From: SXTU01 sp964496695
GTDB lineage: Bacteria > Verrucomicrobiota > Verrucomicrobiia > Limisphaerales > SXTU01
Assembly (NCBI GenBank): GCA_964496695.1
Contig: CAZCBE010000009.1
Span: 37,197 to 101,196, forward strand
Length of the DNA stretch: 64,000 nt
Direction of reading: 5' to 3'
The translations under genes were made by a program, and so were the position numbers. The notes under the pieces were generated by a model that was given only the letters and a program-made list of their open reading frames with translations, did no database searches and had not been told where the DNA came from. The first letter of the stretch is position 1. Each line of letters begins with the position of its first letter. Below, piece by piece: positions 51,605 to 60,279 of this stretch.

Positions 51605-52507
51605 TTAATATACCACCTTGTTCAGGGGGTATTCAATGATTCCTTCAGCGCCCGCCGCCTTGAGCTGCGGGATGATCACGCGGACGATCTTCTCGTCAAT
51701 GATCGTTTCCACCGCCACCCACTCGGGATGGCTGAGCTGCGAGATCGTCGGATTCCGCAGGGCGGGCAGTTCTTCCAGCAGCTTGCTGAGGCCCGCGCGG
51801 GGCACGTTCATCTTGAGCCCGACCTTGGACTCAGCCTCCAGCGCACCGCGCAGCAGCAGGGAAAGCGTCTCGATCTTCCGGCGCTTCCAGGCGTCCTTCC
51901 ACGAGTCGTGGTTCGCGATGAGCCGCGGGGTGGAGGTGAGCAGCGTCTCGACGATGCGCAGCTTGTTGGCGCGGAGCGAGGAGCCGGTCTCCGTGACTTC
52001 CACGATGGCATCCACCAGTTCGTGGGCCTTGACCTCGGTCGCGCCCCAGGAGAACTCGACCTCCGCCTTCACGCCGTTCTTCTTGAGCCAGCGGCTGGTC
52101 AGGTTCACCACTTCGGTGGCGATTCGCTTGCCTTCCAAATCTTTCACCGACTTGATTGAAGACTCCTCGGGCACCGCCAGCACCCAGCGGGTGGGCTGGC
52201 GGCTGATCTTGCTGAAAATGAACTCGCCGACTTCCTGGACCTTGGAGCCGTTCTCGACGATCCAGTCGTGGCCGGTGATGCCGGCGTCGAGGTAGCCGTG
52301 CTCGACGTAACGGCTGATCTCCTGCGCGCGGATGAGCCGGATTTCCAATTCCTCGTCGTCCACGTAGGGCACGTAGCTACGGCTGCTGACCTGCACGTTG
52401 AAGCCCGCCTTGGCCATCTTCTCGATGGTGGCGTCCTGCAGGCTGCCCTTCGGCAGGCCCAGCCGGAGTTTCGGCATCGCTGTTTTCTTTGCTTCCGATT
52501 TCTTCAT
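51605..52507 (-). CDS. hisG: ATP phosphoribosyltransferase, long form
   Basis: 300 residues. Catalytic domains: LRLGLPKGSLQDATIEKMAK, RAQEISRYVEHGYLDAGITG, VEVTETGSSLRANKLRIVET containing the PRPP-binding E-x-TETG loop. The C-terminal domain (KVGLKMNVPRAGLSKLLEEL, VETIIDEKIVRVIIPQLKAA) is the histidine-binding regulatory domain of HisG-long enzymes, so no HisZ is needed. First step of histidine synthesis, ATP plus PRPP to phosphoribosyl-ATP. Start ATG 52507 (MKKSEAKKTAMPKLRLG); the internal ATG at 52477 is also possible. No other his genes are adjacent. Confidence 0.95.
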   Translation of the reverse strand: MKKSEAKKTAMPKLRLGLPKGSLQDATIEKMAKAGFNVQVSSRSYVPYVDDEELEIRLIRAQEISRYVEHGYLDAGITGHDWIVENGSKVQEVGEFIFSKISRQPTRWVLAVPEESSIKSVKDLEGKRIATEVVNLTSRWLKKNGVKAEVEFSWGATEVKAHELVDAIVEVTETGSSLRANKLRIVETLLTSTPRLIANHDSWKDAWKRRKIETLSLLLRGALEAESKVGLKMNVPRAGLSKLLEELPALRNPTISQLSHPEWVAVETIIDEKIVRVIIPQLKAAGAEGIIEYPLNKVVY

Positions 52508-52923
52508 GTCGAACTGACTGCCCGCGTGCGCCTGAGCGTTTATCCGGCCTCGACAACCTGTCCGAACCGGCAGATTTGCGACTCCACGGCGCGCGTGGAG
52601 GGGTTTATGTGCCAAGTCTTCAGCGGGAAGGCGATTTTTTTCTTCGACTTTTTAACACGGCGATCAGCCGGCCAATTGCCGGGCGCCACCAGAAACTCGT
52701 TCGCTTCCCGTGGAAACGGGCGGCTCGGACGAACGAAACCGGCCTGAAAATTTCGCCACTATTGGAATCCACTGGTTGCTGCCATCCGGGGCGAATCCCC
52801 CGCGAGGGCGCGCTGTCCTCAGTGCGCCGCCGCAGTCCTGTGGCTTCCGGGTAATCAACGCCGGGGTGCGACTTTGCATCACGAACGCTCCGTGCATTCA
52901 ACCCCGGAACCGGGGCTTCGACC
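52508..52923. other. Intergenic stretch with a partial family-J repeat
   Basis: 416 bp upstream of hisG. A unit at about 52806-52852 (GGGCGCGCTGTCCTCAGTGC then GTCCTGTGGCTTCCGGG) closely resembles one arm of the repeat at 15104-15150. No gene recognised; the hisG promoter should lie here. Confidence 0.5.
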
Positions 52924-53331
52924 TCACGCGGTCACCCGGAGCAGCAGCATGACGCTGTAGCCCACCACCACCGCCTGCACCACGATGCCGGTATGCAGCA
53001 CCACCTTCGCCGCCCGCGGCCGGCGCAGCGTGATGACCTGCGCCGCCACGGCGGCCACCGTCAGCAGGGCGCATTTGTAGAAGATCAGGCCGTCCAGCCC
53101 TGCGTTGAAGAGAAAGAACCGCGCCACCGGATTTGCCTCATGCACCTTGCCGGTGTTCAGCAGCACCGAGGTCAAGGCCAGGTCCATCACCCCCAGCAGG
53201 AGAAACAGGCACGTCTCCGTCTCCAGCGACAGCCGGTGCCGGAACAGAAAGTGCAGGGGCGACTTCCCTTTGGGTTTTGGTTCGTCGTTCAAAAAGTCAA
53301 AATTGCTGAGCCAGCGCAGATGTGCGCCCAA
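52924..53331 (-). CDS. DUF5658-like small membrane protein
   Basis: 135 residues with about four hydrophobic segments (TCLFLLLGVMDLALTSVLLN, GLIFYKCALLTVAAVAAQVI, VVVGYSVMLLL). The pattern MDLALTSVLLNTGKVHEANP followed by a Lys in TM3 resembles DUF5658 proteins. Inner membrane; function unknown. ATG 53331 gives a charged cytoplasmic N-terminus. Monocistronic. Confidence 0.65.
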   Translation of the reverse strand: MGAHLRWLSNFDFLNDEPKPKGKSPLHFLFRHRLSLETETCLFLLLGVMDLALTSVLLNTGKVHEANPVARFFLFNAGLDGLIFYKCALLTVAAVAAQVITLRRPRAAKVVLHTGIVVQAVVVGYSVMLLLRVTA

Positions 53332-53674
53332 TCATGGTGCAAAAGCCCCCGATGCGCAACTCCGCGTTGGCCCAAGTCCGCTGAAACTCCTGCCGGCATG
53401 GTGGATTGACGCGCCCAGCTCCCGGCAGCTTGAAGCAACCTTGCATCACCGCACAAAAAGTGTTCGTCCCCTCGATGCTTTGGCAGGAAAATTTGGGGAC
53501 GGAAATTGGGAGCAAAACCTTGGGTCCCCACTCTTCGTCAGTTAAAGCTGTTACTGCTTGGCCGTTGATACCAATTCCCAATGACGCTCGACGGTAATTC
53601 GTGAGGCGGAGCGGCACGCAAGTTCGGCTCCCTCTCCTTCCTGGGAGGAGAGGAGGGGCACGCCAAGGCTGAAA
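53332..53674. other. Intergenic stretch, repeat-like remnants only
   Basis: About 340 bp between divergent genes. A degenerate family-C-like unit (CTCCCTCTCCTTCCTGGGAG, about 53628-53647) is visible. No gene recognised; promoters of both flanking genes are expected. Confidence 0.4.
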
Positions 53675-55339
53675 GTGCGATTTACGGGTGGTAGCCTGTG
53701 TAAAGTTTCCGTCAATTTGCTTGCCGGTAGGCGCTGGTTTTTCCACAACTTCCCGCGCTTGAAGTCCGCATCGTTCATCTTGGGCCTCCTCTTGTCCGCG
53801 CTGACAGCCCGCGCCCAGATGACGCTGGTGGATGTGACCACGGTGCTGGCCCAGGCGGTGTCGCGGGCGGCGGTGGTCTCGCCGGCCAGCGTGGTGGCGG
53901 TGGTGGACCGCGAGGGTTTCGTGCTCGGGGCGTGGAGTGTGAACGGCGCGGCCCCGTCGGCGGCCAATCTGGCCAATGCGATTGCCAAGGCCGGCACGGC
54001 GGCATTTCTCAGCAGTGATCAGAATGCCTTCACGCCGCGCACGGCGGCGATGATCGTGCAGCAGAACTTTCCCCCGGGCGTGAACAACAAGCCGCCCGGC
54101 CCGCTGGTGGGGGTGAACTTCTCCCAGCTCTCGTTCTCGGACATCAACAAATACAAGCTGCCGAGCGATGCGCCGCTGGCCTTCAATGCCACCCCGGGCA
54201 CGACGGTGACGGCGATTGACACGCCGCTCAGCGGCGGCCTGGCGGGCACGGCGGGCGGGTTGCCGCTCTACAAGGCGGGTGCGCTGATCGGGGGCGTGGG
54301 CGTGGGCGGTGATGGGGACGACAGCCCGCTGAACATCACGCCTGAGACGGTCATCAGCGCGAAGGTGGATGAGGATGTGGCGCTGGCGGGACAGGCCGGC
54401 TTTGAGCCGGCAACCCGGATTCTGGGCAACCGGGTGTTCATTGATGGCATCGCGCTGGCATATGTCGCGAGTTCGACTTCGCCCGGCGTGGTGACTCCGT
54501 TGGGGGGCATTGGGGCGGCGGTGGCCGGGTTTGCGCCGACGGCCAGTCCGGCTGCGCCCTTGCCCTACGTCGCTGCGACGATGGGCGGGGTGACAGGGCA
54601 GATTCGCCAGCCCATCACCGCCGATCCGAGCGGGGTCGCGCTGCCGGGCGGCACGGTGCGGCTTTCGGCGGCGGAAGTGACGGCGATCCTCACCGCCGGA
54701 GCGAACCGCGCCCGGACCACACGGGCGGGCATCCGGCTGCCGCGCGGCGTGCCGATGCAGTGCTTCATCACGGTGGTCAACAACCCGAACGCGGCGGGCA
54801 GCCCGCCGGTCTGCCTCGGCACGTTCTGCACGTCGCCGGACACGACGCGGTTCAGTTGGGACGTGGCGGTGCAGAAGGCCCGGACGGCGGTCTTCTTCAG
54901 CAGCGATGCGCGGGCGTTCAGTTCGCGCACGGTGAGCTTCATGGCGCAGAGCACCTTTCCGCCGGGCATCGGCGGCACCACGCCGGGCATCTTCCTGGGC
55001 TTGCAGGAACGCTTCTCCATCATCACGCCCGGTGGCTCCATCGCGGCGGTGAACACGCTCAATGGCGCGGCCTTCAACACCTTGACGGCGGTGAATCCCA
55101 ACCTGCCCAATGGCATGACCATCTTCGCGGGGTGCATGCCGCTCTATCGCGGCGGGGTGCTCATCGGTGCGGTGGGAGTGAGCGGTGATGGCATTGATCA
55201 GGATGATCTGGTGGCGGCCTCGGCGGCGGCGGCATTGGGCGGGATCTTCCTGCCGCCGGAGCAGGTGCGGGCGGACCGCAGCCTGCATCGGGGCGCGCGG
55301 CTGCCGTTGGTGAAGTTTCCCCGGAACCCGGCGTTGTGA
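53675..55339 (+). CDS. Secreted protein with two GlcG/HbpS-like (heme-binding) domains
   Basis: 554 residues. Signal segment about 30-47 (SASFILGLLLSALTARA). Domain 1 (about 48-260: MTLVDVTTVLAQAVSRA, GGLPLYKAGALIGGVGVGGD) and domain 2 (about 340-535: RLSAAEVTAILTAGANRART, MPLYRGGVLIGAVGVSGDGI, DQDDLVAAS) are both GlcG/HbpS-like (DUF336), a fold known to bind heme in HbpS. Tandem domains suggest an extracytoplasmic ligand-binding dimer in one chain. GTG 53675 gives a long pre-signal; TTG 53759 would begin directly at the signal peptide. Its stop overlaps the GTG of the esterase gene. Confidence 0.82.
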   Translation: MRFTGGSLCKVSVNLLAGRRWFFHNFPRLKSASFILGLLLSALTARAQMTLVDVTTVLAQAVSRAAVVSPASVVAVVDREGFVLGAWSVNGAAPSAANLANAIAKAGTAAFLSSDQNAFTPRTAAMIVQQNFPPGVNNKPPGPLVGVNFSQLSFSDINKYKLPSDAPLAFNATPGTTVTAIDTPLSGGLAGTAGGLPLYKAGALIGGVGVGGDGDDSPLNITPETVISAKVDEDVALAGQAGFEPATRILGNRVFIDGIALAYVASSTSPGVVTPLGGIGAAVAGFAPTASPAAPLPYVAATMGGVTGQIRQPITADPSGVALPGGTVRLSAAEVTAILTAGANRARTTRAGIRLPRGVPMQCFITVVNNPNAAGSPPVCLGTFCTSPDTTRFSWDVAVQKARTAVFFSSDARAFSSRTVSFMAQSTFPPGIGGTTPGIFLGLQERFSIITPGGSIAAVNTLNGAAFNTLTAVNPNLPNGMTIFAGCMPLYRGGVLIGAVGVSGDGIDQDDLVAASAAAALGGIFLPPEQVRADRSLHRGARLPLVKFPRNPAL

Positions 55340-56328
55340 AAACGCGCAACCCCATCCCAGCAGGACAAGACTTCATGGAATCACTTTTCGAGCCAGGCGA
55401 GGAGGGCACAACGATTTCTTCAAGGCGCAGGCCGAGCCAAGATGCTCGCTACGCTCGCGCCGGCTACGCCGACAGATGGGGCTCGACGGAGTCTCGCCCT
55501 ACCGGGCGGGTTTGCGCCCTCGGCGTGTTCTTGCTCCTCAGCCTCGCTGTCGGTGCGGCCGAGCCTGTGATTTCTGCTTCCGCACCTGCGACGAATGGTT
55601 TTGTGGTCCACACGGTGCAATCCGAGTTTCAGACCGGTCCGACCAAGATTTACGTGCGTGCTCCGGACACCGTCGCCGCCGGGACGCGGCTGCCGGTGCT
55701 CTACTTCCTGCCGGTCGAGGCGAAGGATGAGCAGCGTTGGGGCGACCCGCTCGCTGAGGCGACGAAGCTCGACCTGGCCAACAAACTAAACGTCCTCTGT
55801 GTCTATCCCACGTTCAGCCACCTGCCGTGGTATTGCGATCACCCGACTGATGCTGGCATCCGGCAGGAGACTTACTTCCTGAAGGTCGTCGTGCCGTTCG
55901 TTGAGCGCGCCTATCCGGCGCGTGCGGAGCGGGGGGCGCGGCTGCTGCTGGGGTTCAGCAAGTCCGGCTGGGGTGCGTGGACGCTGCTGCTGCGCAATCA
56001 GGAAGTGTTCGGCAAGGGGGCGGCGTGGGATTCCCCCATGATGATGGAAAAGGGGCTCTACGGGATGGCCGCCATTGCCGGCACGCAGGAGAACTTTGAG
56101 CGGTATCGCATTCCCACCTTGCTCCGTGAGCGGGGCAAGACCTTGGGCACCGAGCCGCGTCTGCTGCTCATGGGTTATGATGCGTTCCGGGTGCCGACCC
56201 AGCAGGCGCATGCGTTGATGGAGGAGCTTAAGGTCCCCCATGCGTATCGGGATGGACCGCAGCGGAAGCACCACTGGAATACGGGCTGGGTGGAAGAGGC
56301 GGCGCGGTGGCTGGTGACTGGGCAGTAG
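55336..56328 (+). CDS. Secreted esterase-like alpha/beta hydrolase with an in-frame palindromic element
   Basis: 330 residues from GTG 55336, which overlaps the previous TGA (GTGA). The signal peptide is residues about 59-75 (CALGVFLLLSLAVGAAE); the preceding 58 residues include a translated family-A element (RYARAGYADRWGSTESRPTG). Hydrolase body: IYVRAPDTVAAGTRLPVLYF, nucleophile elbow LLLGFSKSGWGAW with Ser, catalytic His candidates in RKHHWNTGW. Similar to D-type esterase/feruloyl-esterase-like secreted hydrolases; substrate unknown. Translational coupling to the HbpS-like gene suggests a shared extracytoplasmic role. Confidence 0.8.
   Translation: MKTRNPIPAGQDFMESLFEPGEEGTTISSRRRPSQDARYARAGYADRWGSTESRPTGRVCALGVFLLLSLAVGAAEPVISASAPATNGFVVHTVQSEFQTGPTKIYVRAPDTVAAGTRLPVLYFLPVEAKDEQRWGDPLAEATKLDLANKLNVLCVYPTFSHLPWYCDHPTDAGIRQETYFLKVVVPFVERAYPARAERGARLLLGFSKSGWGAWTLLLRNQEVFGKGAAWDSPMMMEKGLYGMAAIAGTQENFERYRIPTLLRERGKTLGTEPRLLLMGYDAFRVPTQQAHALMEELKVPHAYRDGPQRKHHWNTGWVEEAARWLVTGQ
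55440..55509. repeat. Family-A palindromic-element copy inside the esterase gene
   Basis: AGATGCTCGCTACGCTCGCG to GACGGAGTCTCGCCCTACCG matches one arm of the insert in the aldo/keto reductase (7963-8029) and the copy at 1346-1413. In frame, before the signal peptide of the esterase. Confidence 0.8.
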
Positions 56329-56432
56329 CGGGGGCAATCAACGCGTGTTGAACGGCCGGTGCCAACGGCAAGGCAGTTTTGCGCAAAATCGGATGCGCAA
56401 GGTGGCCGGCATGCGGTATGTTTCTCAGGTCT

Positions 56433-57263
56433 ATGCGAGATATTTCAACCCGTCGTCACGGATTTACCCTGATCGAGCTTCTGGTGGTGATCGCCATCAT
56501 CGCGATCCTGGCCGGCATGCTGCTGCCGGCGCTGTCGAAGGCGAAGGCGAAGGGCCAGGCCGCCGTGTGTGCCAGCAATCACAAGCAGATCCAACTGGCG
56601 TGGAACCTGTATTACGACGACTTCGACTCCCGGCTGGTCATCAATACTAACTGGCCGCCGATCACTGAAACGAACCTCACCTGGTGCACCGGCTGGATGA
56701 AGACCGGCGGGAATCACCAGCCAGACAGCGTCATCAATCCCGACTATTACACCAAGGCGATCTTGGGCCGATATTTCTCCGGGAATGGAAAGCTCCTCAA
56801 GTGCCCGGCGGACAAATATGTGGATACGGCGCTCGCCGCCCCGGTGGCGGGCCAGCCTTACGTCCGCAGCATCGTCATGAATGTTTACATGAACGGCGGT
56901 TCCGCCTTTGGCAGCGCAATCCTCGGCAGTGTGGGACCAGGCCTGGTATTTCGGCGCGCCTCGGACATTCGCAAGCCGACGGACAATTTCGTCTTCATCC
57001 ATGAGGACCCCACCAGCATTGACGACGGGATGATCACCTCGACGATTGATGCGCCCGGCTCCGCTGGAAACCTCTCCTTCAACAACCGTCCGGCGGCGAT
57101 CCATGCGAAATCGAGCACCATGAGCTTTGCCGACGGGCATGTGGAGAACCATCGCTGGGATCAAACCATCAAAGGCGCCGGTGGGGTGGATGTGCCGGTC
57201 ACCGCCAGTCCCAACGATGCGACGTGGTTTAAGACCCGCGCCAACGAGGGCTTCGTGCCGTAG
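56433..57263 (+). CDS. Pseudopilin-like secreted protein (prepilin leader, H-X9-DG type)
   Basis: About 276 residues. Leader MRDISTRRHGFTLIELLVVI followed by the N-terminal helix and SKAKAKGQAAVCASNHKQIQ, then a globular domain with TMSFADGHVENHRWD near the end, the H-X9-DG region. ATG 56433 places the leader at the typical length; ATG 56418 and TTG 56379 are in frame upstream. Paralogous in design to 4471-5283. Processed by a prepilin peptidase; function of the mature protein unknown. The VOC gene converges on it. Confidence 0.88.
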   Translation: MRDISTRRHGFTLIELLVVIAIIAILAGMLLPALSKAKAKGQAAVCASNHKQIQLAWNLYYDDFDSRLVINTNWPPITETNLTWCTGWMKTGGNHQPDSVINPDYYTKAILGRYFSGNGKLLKCPADKYVDTALAAPVAGQPYVRSIVMNVYMNGGSAFGSAILGSVGPGLVFRRASDIRKPTDNFVFIHEDPTSIDDGMITSTIDAPGSAGNLSFNNRPAAIHAKSSTMSFADGHVENHRWDQTIKGAGGVDVPVTASPNDATWFKTRANEGFVP

Positions 57264-57282
57264 CGCGGCTGTCCTCCGAGCC

Positions 57283-57702
57283 TCAGGCCACGACACTGAC
57301 CATCCAGCCAAGGCCGAAGCGGTCGGTGAGCATGCCGAAGCACGGGGACCAGAAGGTCTTGGTCAGCGGCATCTTCACTTCGCCACCAGCAGAGAGGGCG
57401 GCGAAGGCGCGGTGGGCCTCCGCTTCAGTCGGGACCGCGAGTGACAGGGAGAAGCCTTCGAACTTCGCGCCTTCCCCGCAGCCGTCCGAGCCCATGAGCG
57501 TGCTGCCGCCGATGCGGAAGGTGGCGTGCATGACCTTTTTTTCAAAGCCGGGTGCGAGCATGCCGGGCGGGGTTGGCTCCGGGCTTTCTTGGTAGCGCAT
57601 GAGAAAATCCACCTGCGCGCCGATGGCCGTGCGGTAGAATTCGAGGGCTTCTTCACAACGACCGCCGAAGAACAGATAGGGTTGGATAAGGGTGCCAGGC
57701 AT
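57283..57702 (-). CDS. VOC-superfamily protein, PhnB-like
   Basis: 139 residues: TLIQPYLFFGGRCEEALEFY start, MRYQESPEPTPPG, KVMHATFRIGGSTLMGSDGC and WSPCFGMLTDRFGLGWMV end, the complete PhnB-type layout with paired beta-alpha-beta modules. Members bind small ligands or metals; the function of PhnB is unknown. Cytoplasmic, monocistronic, 54 bp beyond the isomerase gene end. Confidence 0.93.
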   Translation of the reverse strand: MPGTLIQPYLFFGGRCEEALEFYRTAIGAQVDFLMRYQESPEPTPPGMLAPGFEKKVMHATFRIGGSTLMGSDGCGEGAKFEGFSLSLAVPTEAEAHRAFAALSAGGEVKMPLTKTFWSPCFGMLTDRFGLGWMVSVVA

Positions 57703-57756
57703 AGTGGTCAGGGGTGGTTGGTAGTGCTTATCAGATGTTCGAGGGAAACGATGGCA

Positions 57757-58656
57757 TCACACATCGCAGAGTTTCACCGCCTCATTGAGCGACTTCACCT
57801 TGTCGCGCAAGGGGATGAACTCCTGGCCCACGAAGCCGGCGTATTTCGTTTCGGCGATGGCCCGCATGATGGGCGGATAGTTGATCTCCTGCGTGTCATC
57901 AATCTCGTTGCGGCCCGGGTTGCCAGCCGTGTGGTAGTGGGCGATGTAGGGCGCATACTTCCGCAGGCGCGCGATGACATCGCCGTGCATGATCTGCACA
58001 TGGTAGATGTCGTAGAGCACCTTCACGTAGGGCGAGCCGACGGCCTTGAGGATGTCAATGCTCACGTCCATGTTGTCGCAGAAGTAGTCCGGGTGGCCCT
58101 TCATCTCAACGGCGACCTTGGAATTGAGCATCTCCAGCGCGACTGTGACTTTCCTGGCCTCGGCGATGGGGGCGATCTTCTTGAGGCCCTCGACCATGTT
58201 CTTGAAGCCCTGTTCATCGGAGAGGCCCTTGCGGAAGCCGGAGAAGGTGATGACCGCAGGCACGCCGTGCGCGGCGCACTGGCCGATACGGTCCTCCAGC
58301 ACTTTCAGACATTCGGCGTGCTGCTCCTTCTGTGCGAAGCCCTTGGCGAAACCGTGGCTCCCGGCGAGAGCGCAGGTGAGACCAAGCTCCTTGAGCATGG
58401 GCCAGTGTTCAGGGCCGATCAGTTCGACGGATTTCACGCCGAACTTCGCGGACCACTTGGCCAGTTCGGGGATGGTGAGGGGGCGGAAATTCCAGGTCAC
58501 GACGGACTGGTTGATGTGGCCGTTCTTGGCGACGTAGTAGTCGCCGGCCTCGGCGGCGCGGACCTTGGAGGGGGTAAGGACGGCGGCGGCCCCGGTGAAG
58601 GCGGCGGCGGCAGCGGCGGTCTTGAGGGCGGAACGGCGGGAGGGATTTGATTTCAT
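57757..58656 (-). CDS. Tat-exported sugar-phosphate-isomerase/hydroxypyruvate-isomerase-like TIM barrel (copy 1)
   Basis: 299 residues. Tat-like signal SRRSALKTAAAAAAFTGAAA. Barrel residues of the Hyi/AP2Ec family: VEMLNSKVAVEMKGHPDYF-type metal region (VALEMLNSKVAVEMKGHPDY), VLYDIYHVQIMHGD with the metal-binding Asp and His, HYHTAGNPGRNEIDDTQEIN and GFVGQEFIPLRD. These match divalent-metal-dependent isomerases/epimerases. Export is unusual for a sugar isomerase but common in this phylum. Its start overlaps the toxin stop by ATGA (58653-58656). Paralogue of 59404-60279. Confidence 0.9.
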   Translation of the reverse strand: MKSNPSRRSALKTAAAAAAFTGAAAVLTPSKVRAAEAGDYYVAKNGHINQSVVTWNFRPLTIPELAKWSAKFGVKSVELIGPEHWPMLKELGLTCALAGSHGFAKGFAQKEQHAECLKVLEDRIGQCAAHGVPAVITFSGFRKGLSDEQGFKNMVEGLKKIAPIAEARKVTVALEMLNSKVAVEMKGHPDYFCDNMDVSIDILKAVGSPYVKVLYDIYHVQIMHGDVIARLRKYAPYIAHYHTAGNPGRNEIDDTQEINYPPIMRAIAETKYAGFVGQEFIPLRDKVKSLNEAVKLCDV

Positions 58657-59150
58657 AAGGTTTCTCCGACTTGTGCGAGCGCTTGTTCGATAAGTTCTGT
58701 CCGCAGAAAGATTCCGGCACGAGTCAATGCCTCCAGTTCTGGACGAAGTGCGGAGATCAGTCCGGCCTGCTTGGCCAGGCGCAGCAAGCCAACTGTTCCG
58801 GTGTGTCGGAGATGCAGCCGCTTGGCCACTCGGCGGGCATCTGCATCATCCACCAACAGCAAGCTACCAGGGAGACGCAGGGTGATGGCCAAAGCTTCGG
58901 CTTCCCCTTCATCCACTTCGTCCAGAAAACTTGGGGCCAGCGTTGAATCCGAAGGAAACAGTTCAATGAAACCGCAATTGCGAATGGCCTCGGCCCCGGG
59001 GGCGTCGGGAGCCGCCACGGTCACTTCATTCCAGACGGCGTGGCCGACGACAATACGTTTGGCCAGCCGGGGAAGGAGGGAAAGCCGTCCAATTCGCGCC
59101 AGTCCGATCAGCGGGCTGCTGTCGGCAACAATGACCGTTTCAAGGATCAC
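58653..59150 (-). CDS. DUF3368 PIN-like toxin
   Basis: 165 residues from GTG 59150. IVADSSPLIGLARIGRLSLL opens the PIN-like fold with the first acidic residue; EVDEGEAEALAITL and LLLVDDADARRVAKRLHLRH hold the other acidic residues, all typical of DUF3368. Normally paired with UPF0175, as here: it overlaps the antitoxin stop by 11 bp. Predicted RNase. Its stop overlaps the start of the isomerase gene, so the toxin-antitoxin pair is embedded in the isomerase transcript. Confidence 0.85.
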   Translation of the reverse strand: MILETVIVADSSPLIGLARIGRLSLLPRLAKRIVVGHAVWNEVTVAAPDAPGAEAIRNCGFIELFPSDSTLAPSFLDEVDEGEAEALAITLRLPGSLLLVDDADARRVAKRLHLRHTGTVGLLRLAKQAGLISALRPELEALTRAGIFLRTELIEQALAQVGETL

Positions 59151-59391
59151 GCAATTCGTCGGCGATCTGGTCGTCCGCCAAGTTGATCACGGGAATCCGG
59201 CGCCGCCCCAGTTCATCCATGAAGAGGATCTTTGGCATCCCTGCTGATTCGGCGGCCTTGCCCAATGACAGCCTGCCGTCGGCGAAGAGGTCAATCGCCA
59301 GCATTAGCTTAAGGCCGTTTTGCAAGGCCTGCGGAGATTTCCCGGAAGCCTTCACGACTTCATCCGCAACTTCTATGGTCAGCGTTGACAT
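59140..59391 (-). CDS. UPF0175 antitoxin
   Basis: 83 residues: MSTLTIEVADEVVKASGKSP, ALQNGLKLMLAIDLFADGRL, then SLGKAAESAGMPKILFMDEL and RRRIPVINLADDQIADEL. The GKAAESAGM helix-turn-helix-like and RRIPV parts are the UPF0175 signature. Antitoxin to the DUF3368 product; it presumably binds the promoter and the toxin. It starts 13 bp after the upstream isomerase gene. Confidence 0.88.
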   Translation of the reverse strand: MSTLTIEVADEVVKASGKSPQALQNGLKLMLAIDLFADGRLSLGKAAESAGMPKILFMDELGRRRIPVINLADDQIADELRDP

Positions 59392-59403
59392 GCAGAAAAG
59401 GTA

Positions 59404-60279
59404 TCACACGTCGCAAATCTTCACACCTTGCTTGAGGGAGGCGAGCTTGTCCTCGCGCTTGGGGATGAACTCCTGGCCGACGTAGCCCTTGTAGCCGGTC
59501 GCCTGGATCGTGCGGATGATGGCCGGGTAATTCAGCTCCTGTGTGTCATCAATCTCGTTGCGGCCCGGCACACCGCCGGTGTGGTAATGGGCAAAGTATT
59601 GATGGTCGCGCTTGATGGTGGTGATGACGTCGCCCTCCATGATTTGCATGTGGTAGATGTCGTAGAGCAGCTTGAAGCGCTCGGAGCCGATGGCCTTGCA
59701 GAGGGCGACGCCCCACGCGGACTTGTCGCACTGGTAGTCCTTGTGGTTCACGCGGCTGTTGAGCAGTTCCATGACGAGGGTGATGCCGCTCTTCTCGGCG
59801 AGGGGGAGGATGCGCTTGAGGCCGGTGGCGCAGTTCTTCAGGCCGGTTTCGTCGTCCAGGCCGGCGCGGTTGCCGGAGAAGCAGATGAGCTGCTTGAAGC
59901 CCGCGTCGGCGCACTGCTTGATGCGTTCGGTGTAGATCTCCACGAGCGTGTCGTGGTGTTCCACCCGGTTGAAGGCCTTCTCGATGCGGCCGATGCCGTC
60001 CTTGTGCGGGAAGCTGACCATGGCGCAGTGCAGCCCGTATTTCTTGACGGTGGCGAAATCCGGCGGGTCGAGCAGTTCGATGGAGGAGAGGCCGATGTCC
60101 TTGGCGGACTTGCAGAGGTCTTCCAAGGCGATCTTCGGATAGCACCATTTGCAGACGGAGTGGTTGACGCGGGTCTTGGCGGCGGCATCAGCGGCGGACA
60201 GGCGTTGCACCAGGGCGGCGGAGGCGGTCAGGGCGGCGACAGTGGAGAGAGCGGAACGGCGTGAAAGGGATGGGTTCAT
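59404..60279 (-). CDS. Tat-exported hydroxypyruvate-isomerase-like TIM barrel (copy 2)
   Basis: 291 residues. Tat-like signal LSRRSALSTVAALTASAALV. Same fold and signature as copy 1: MELLNSRVNHKDYQC, LLYDIYHMQIMEGD, HYHTGGVPGRNEIDDTQELN, GYVGQEFIPKRED. About half the residues in these regions are identical to copy 1, so the pair arose by duplication. ATG 60279 starts the signal; upstream in-frame residues are unlikely. The antitoxin gene follows 13 bp downstream. Confidence 0.9.
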   Translation of the reverse strand: MNPSLSRRSALSTVAALTASAALVQRLSAADAAAKTRVNHSVCKWCYPKIALEDLCKSAKDIGLSSIELLDPPDFATVKKYGLHCAMVSFPHKDGIGRIEKAFNRVEHHDTLVEIYTERIKQCADAGFKQLICFSGNRAGLDDETGLKNCATGLKRILPLAEKSGITLVMELLNSRVNHKDYQCDKSAWGVALCKAIGSERFKLLYDIYHMQIMEGDVITTIKRDHQYFAHYHTGGVPGRNEIDDTQELNYPAIIRTIQATGYKGYVGQEFIPKREDKLASLKQGVKICDV

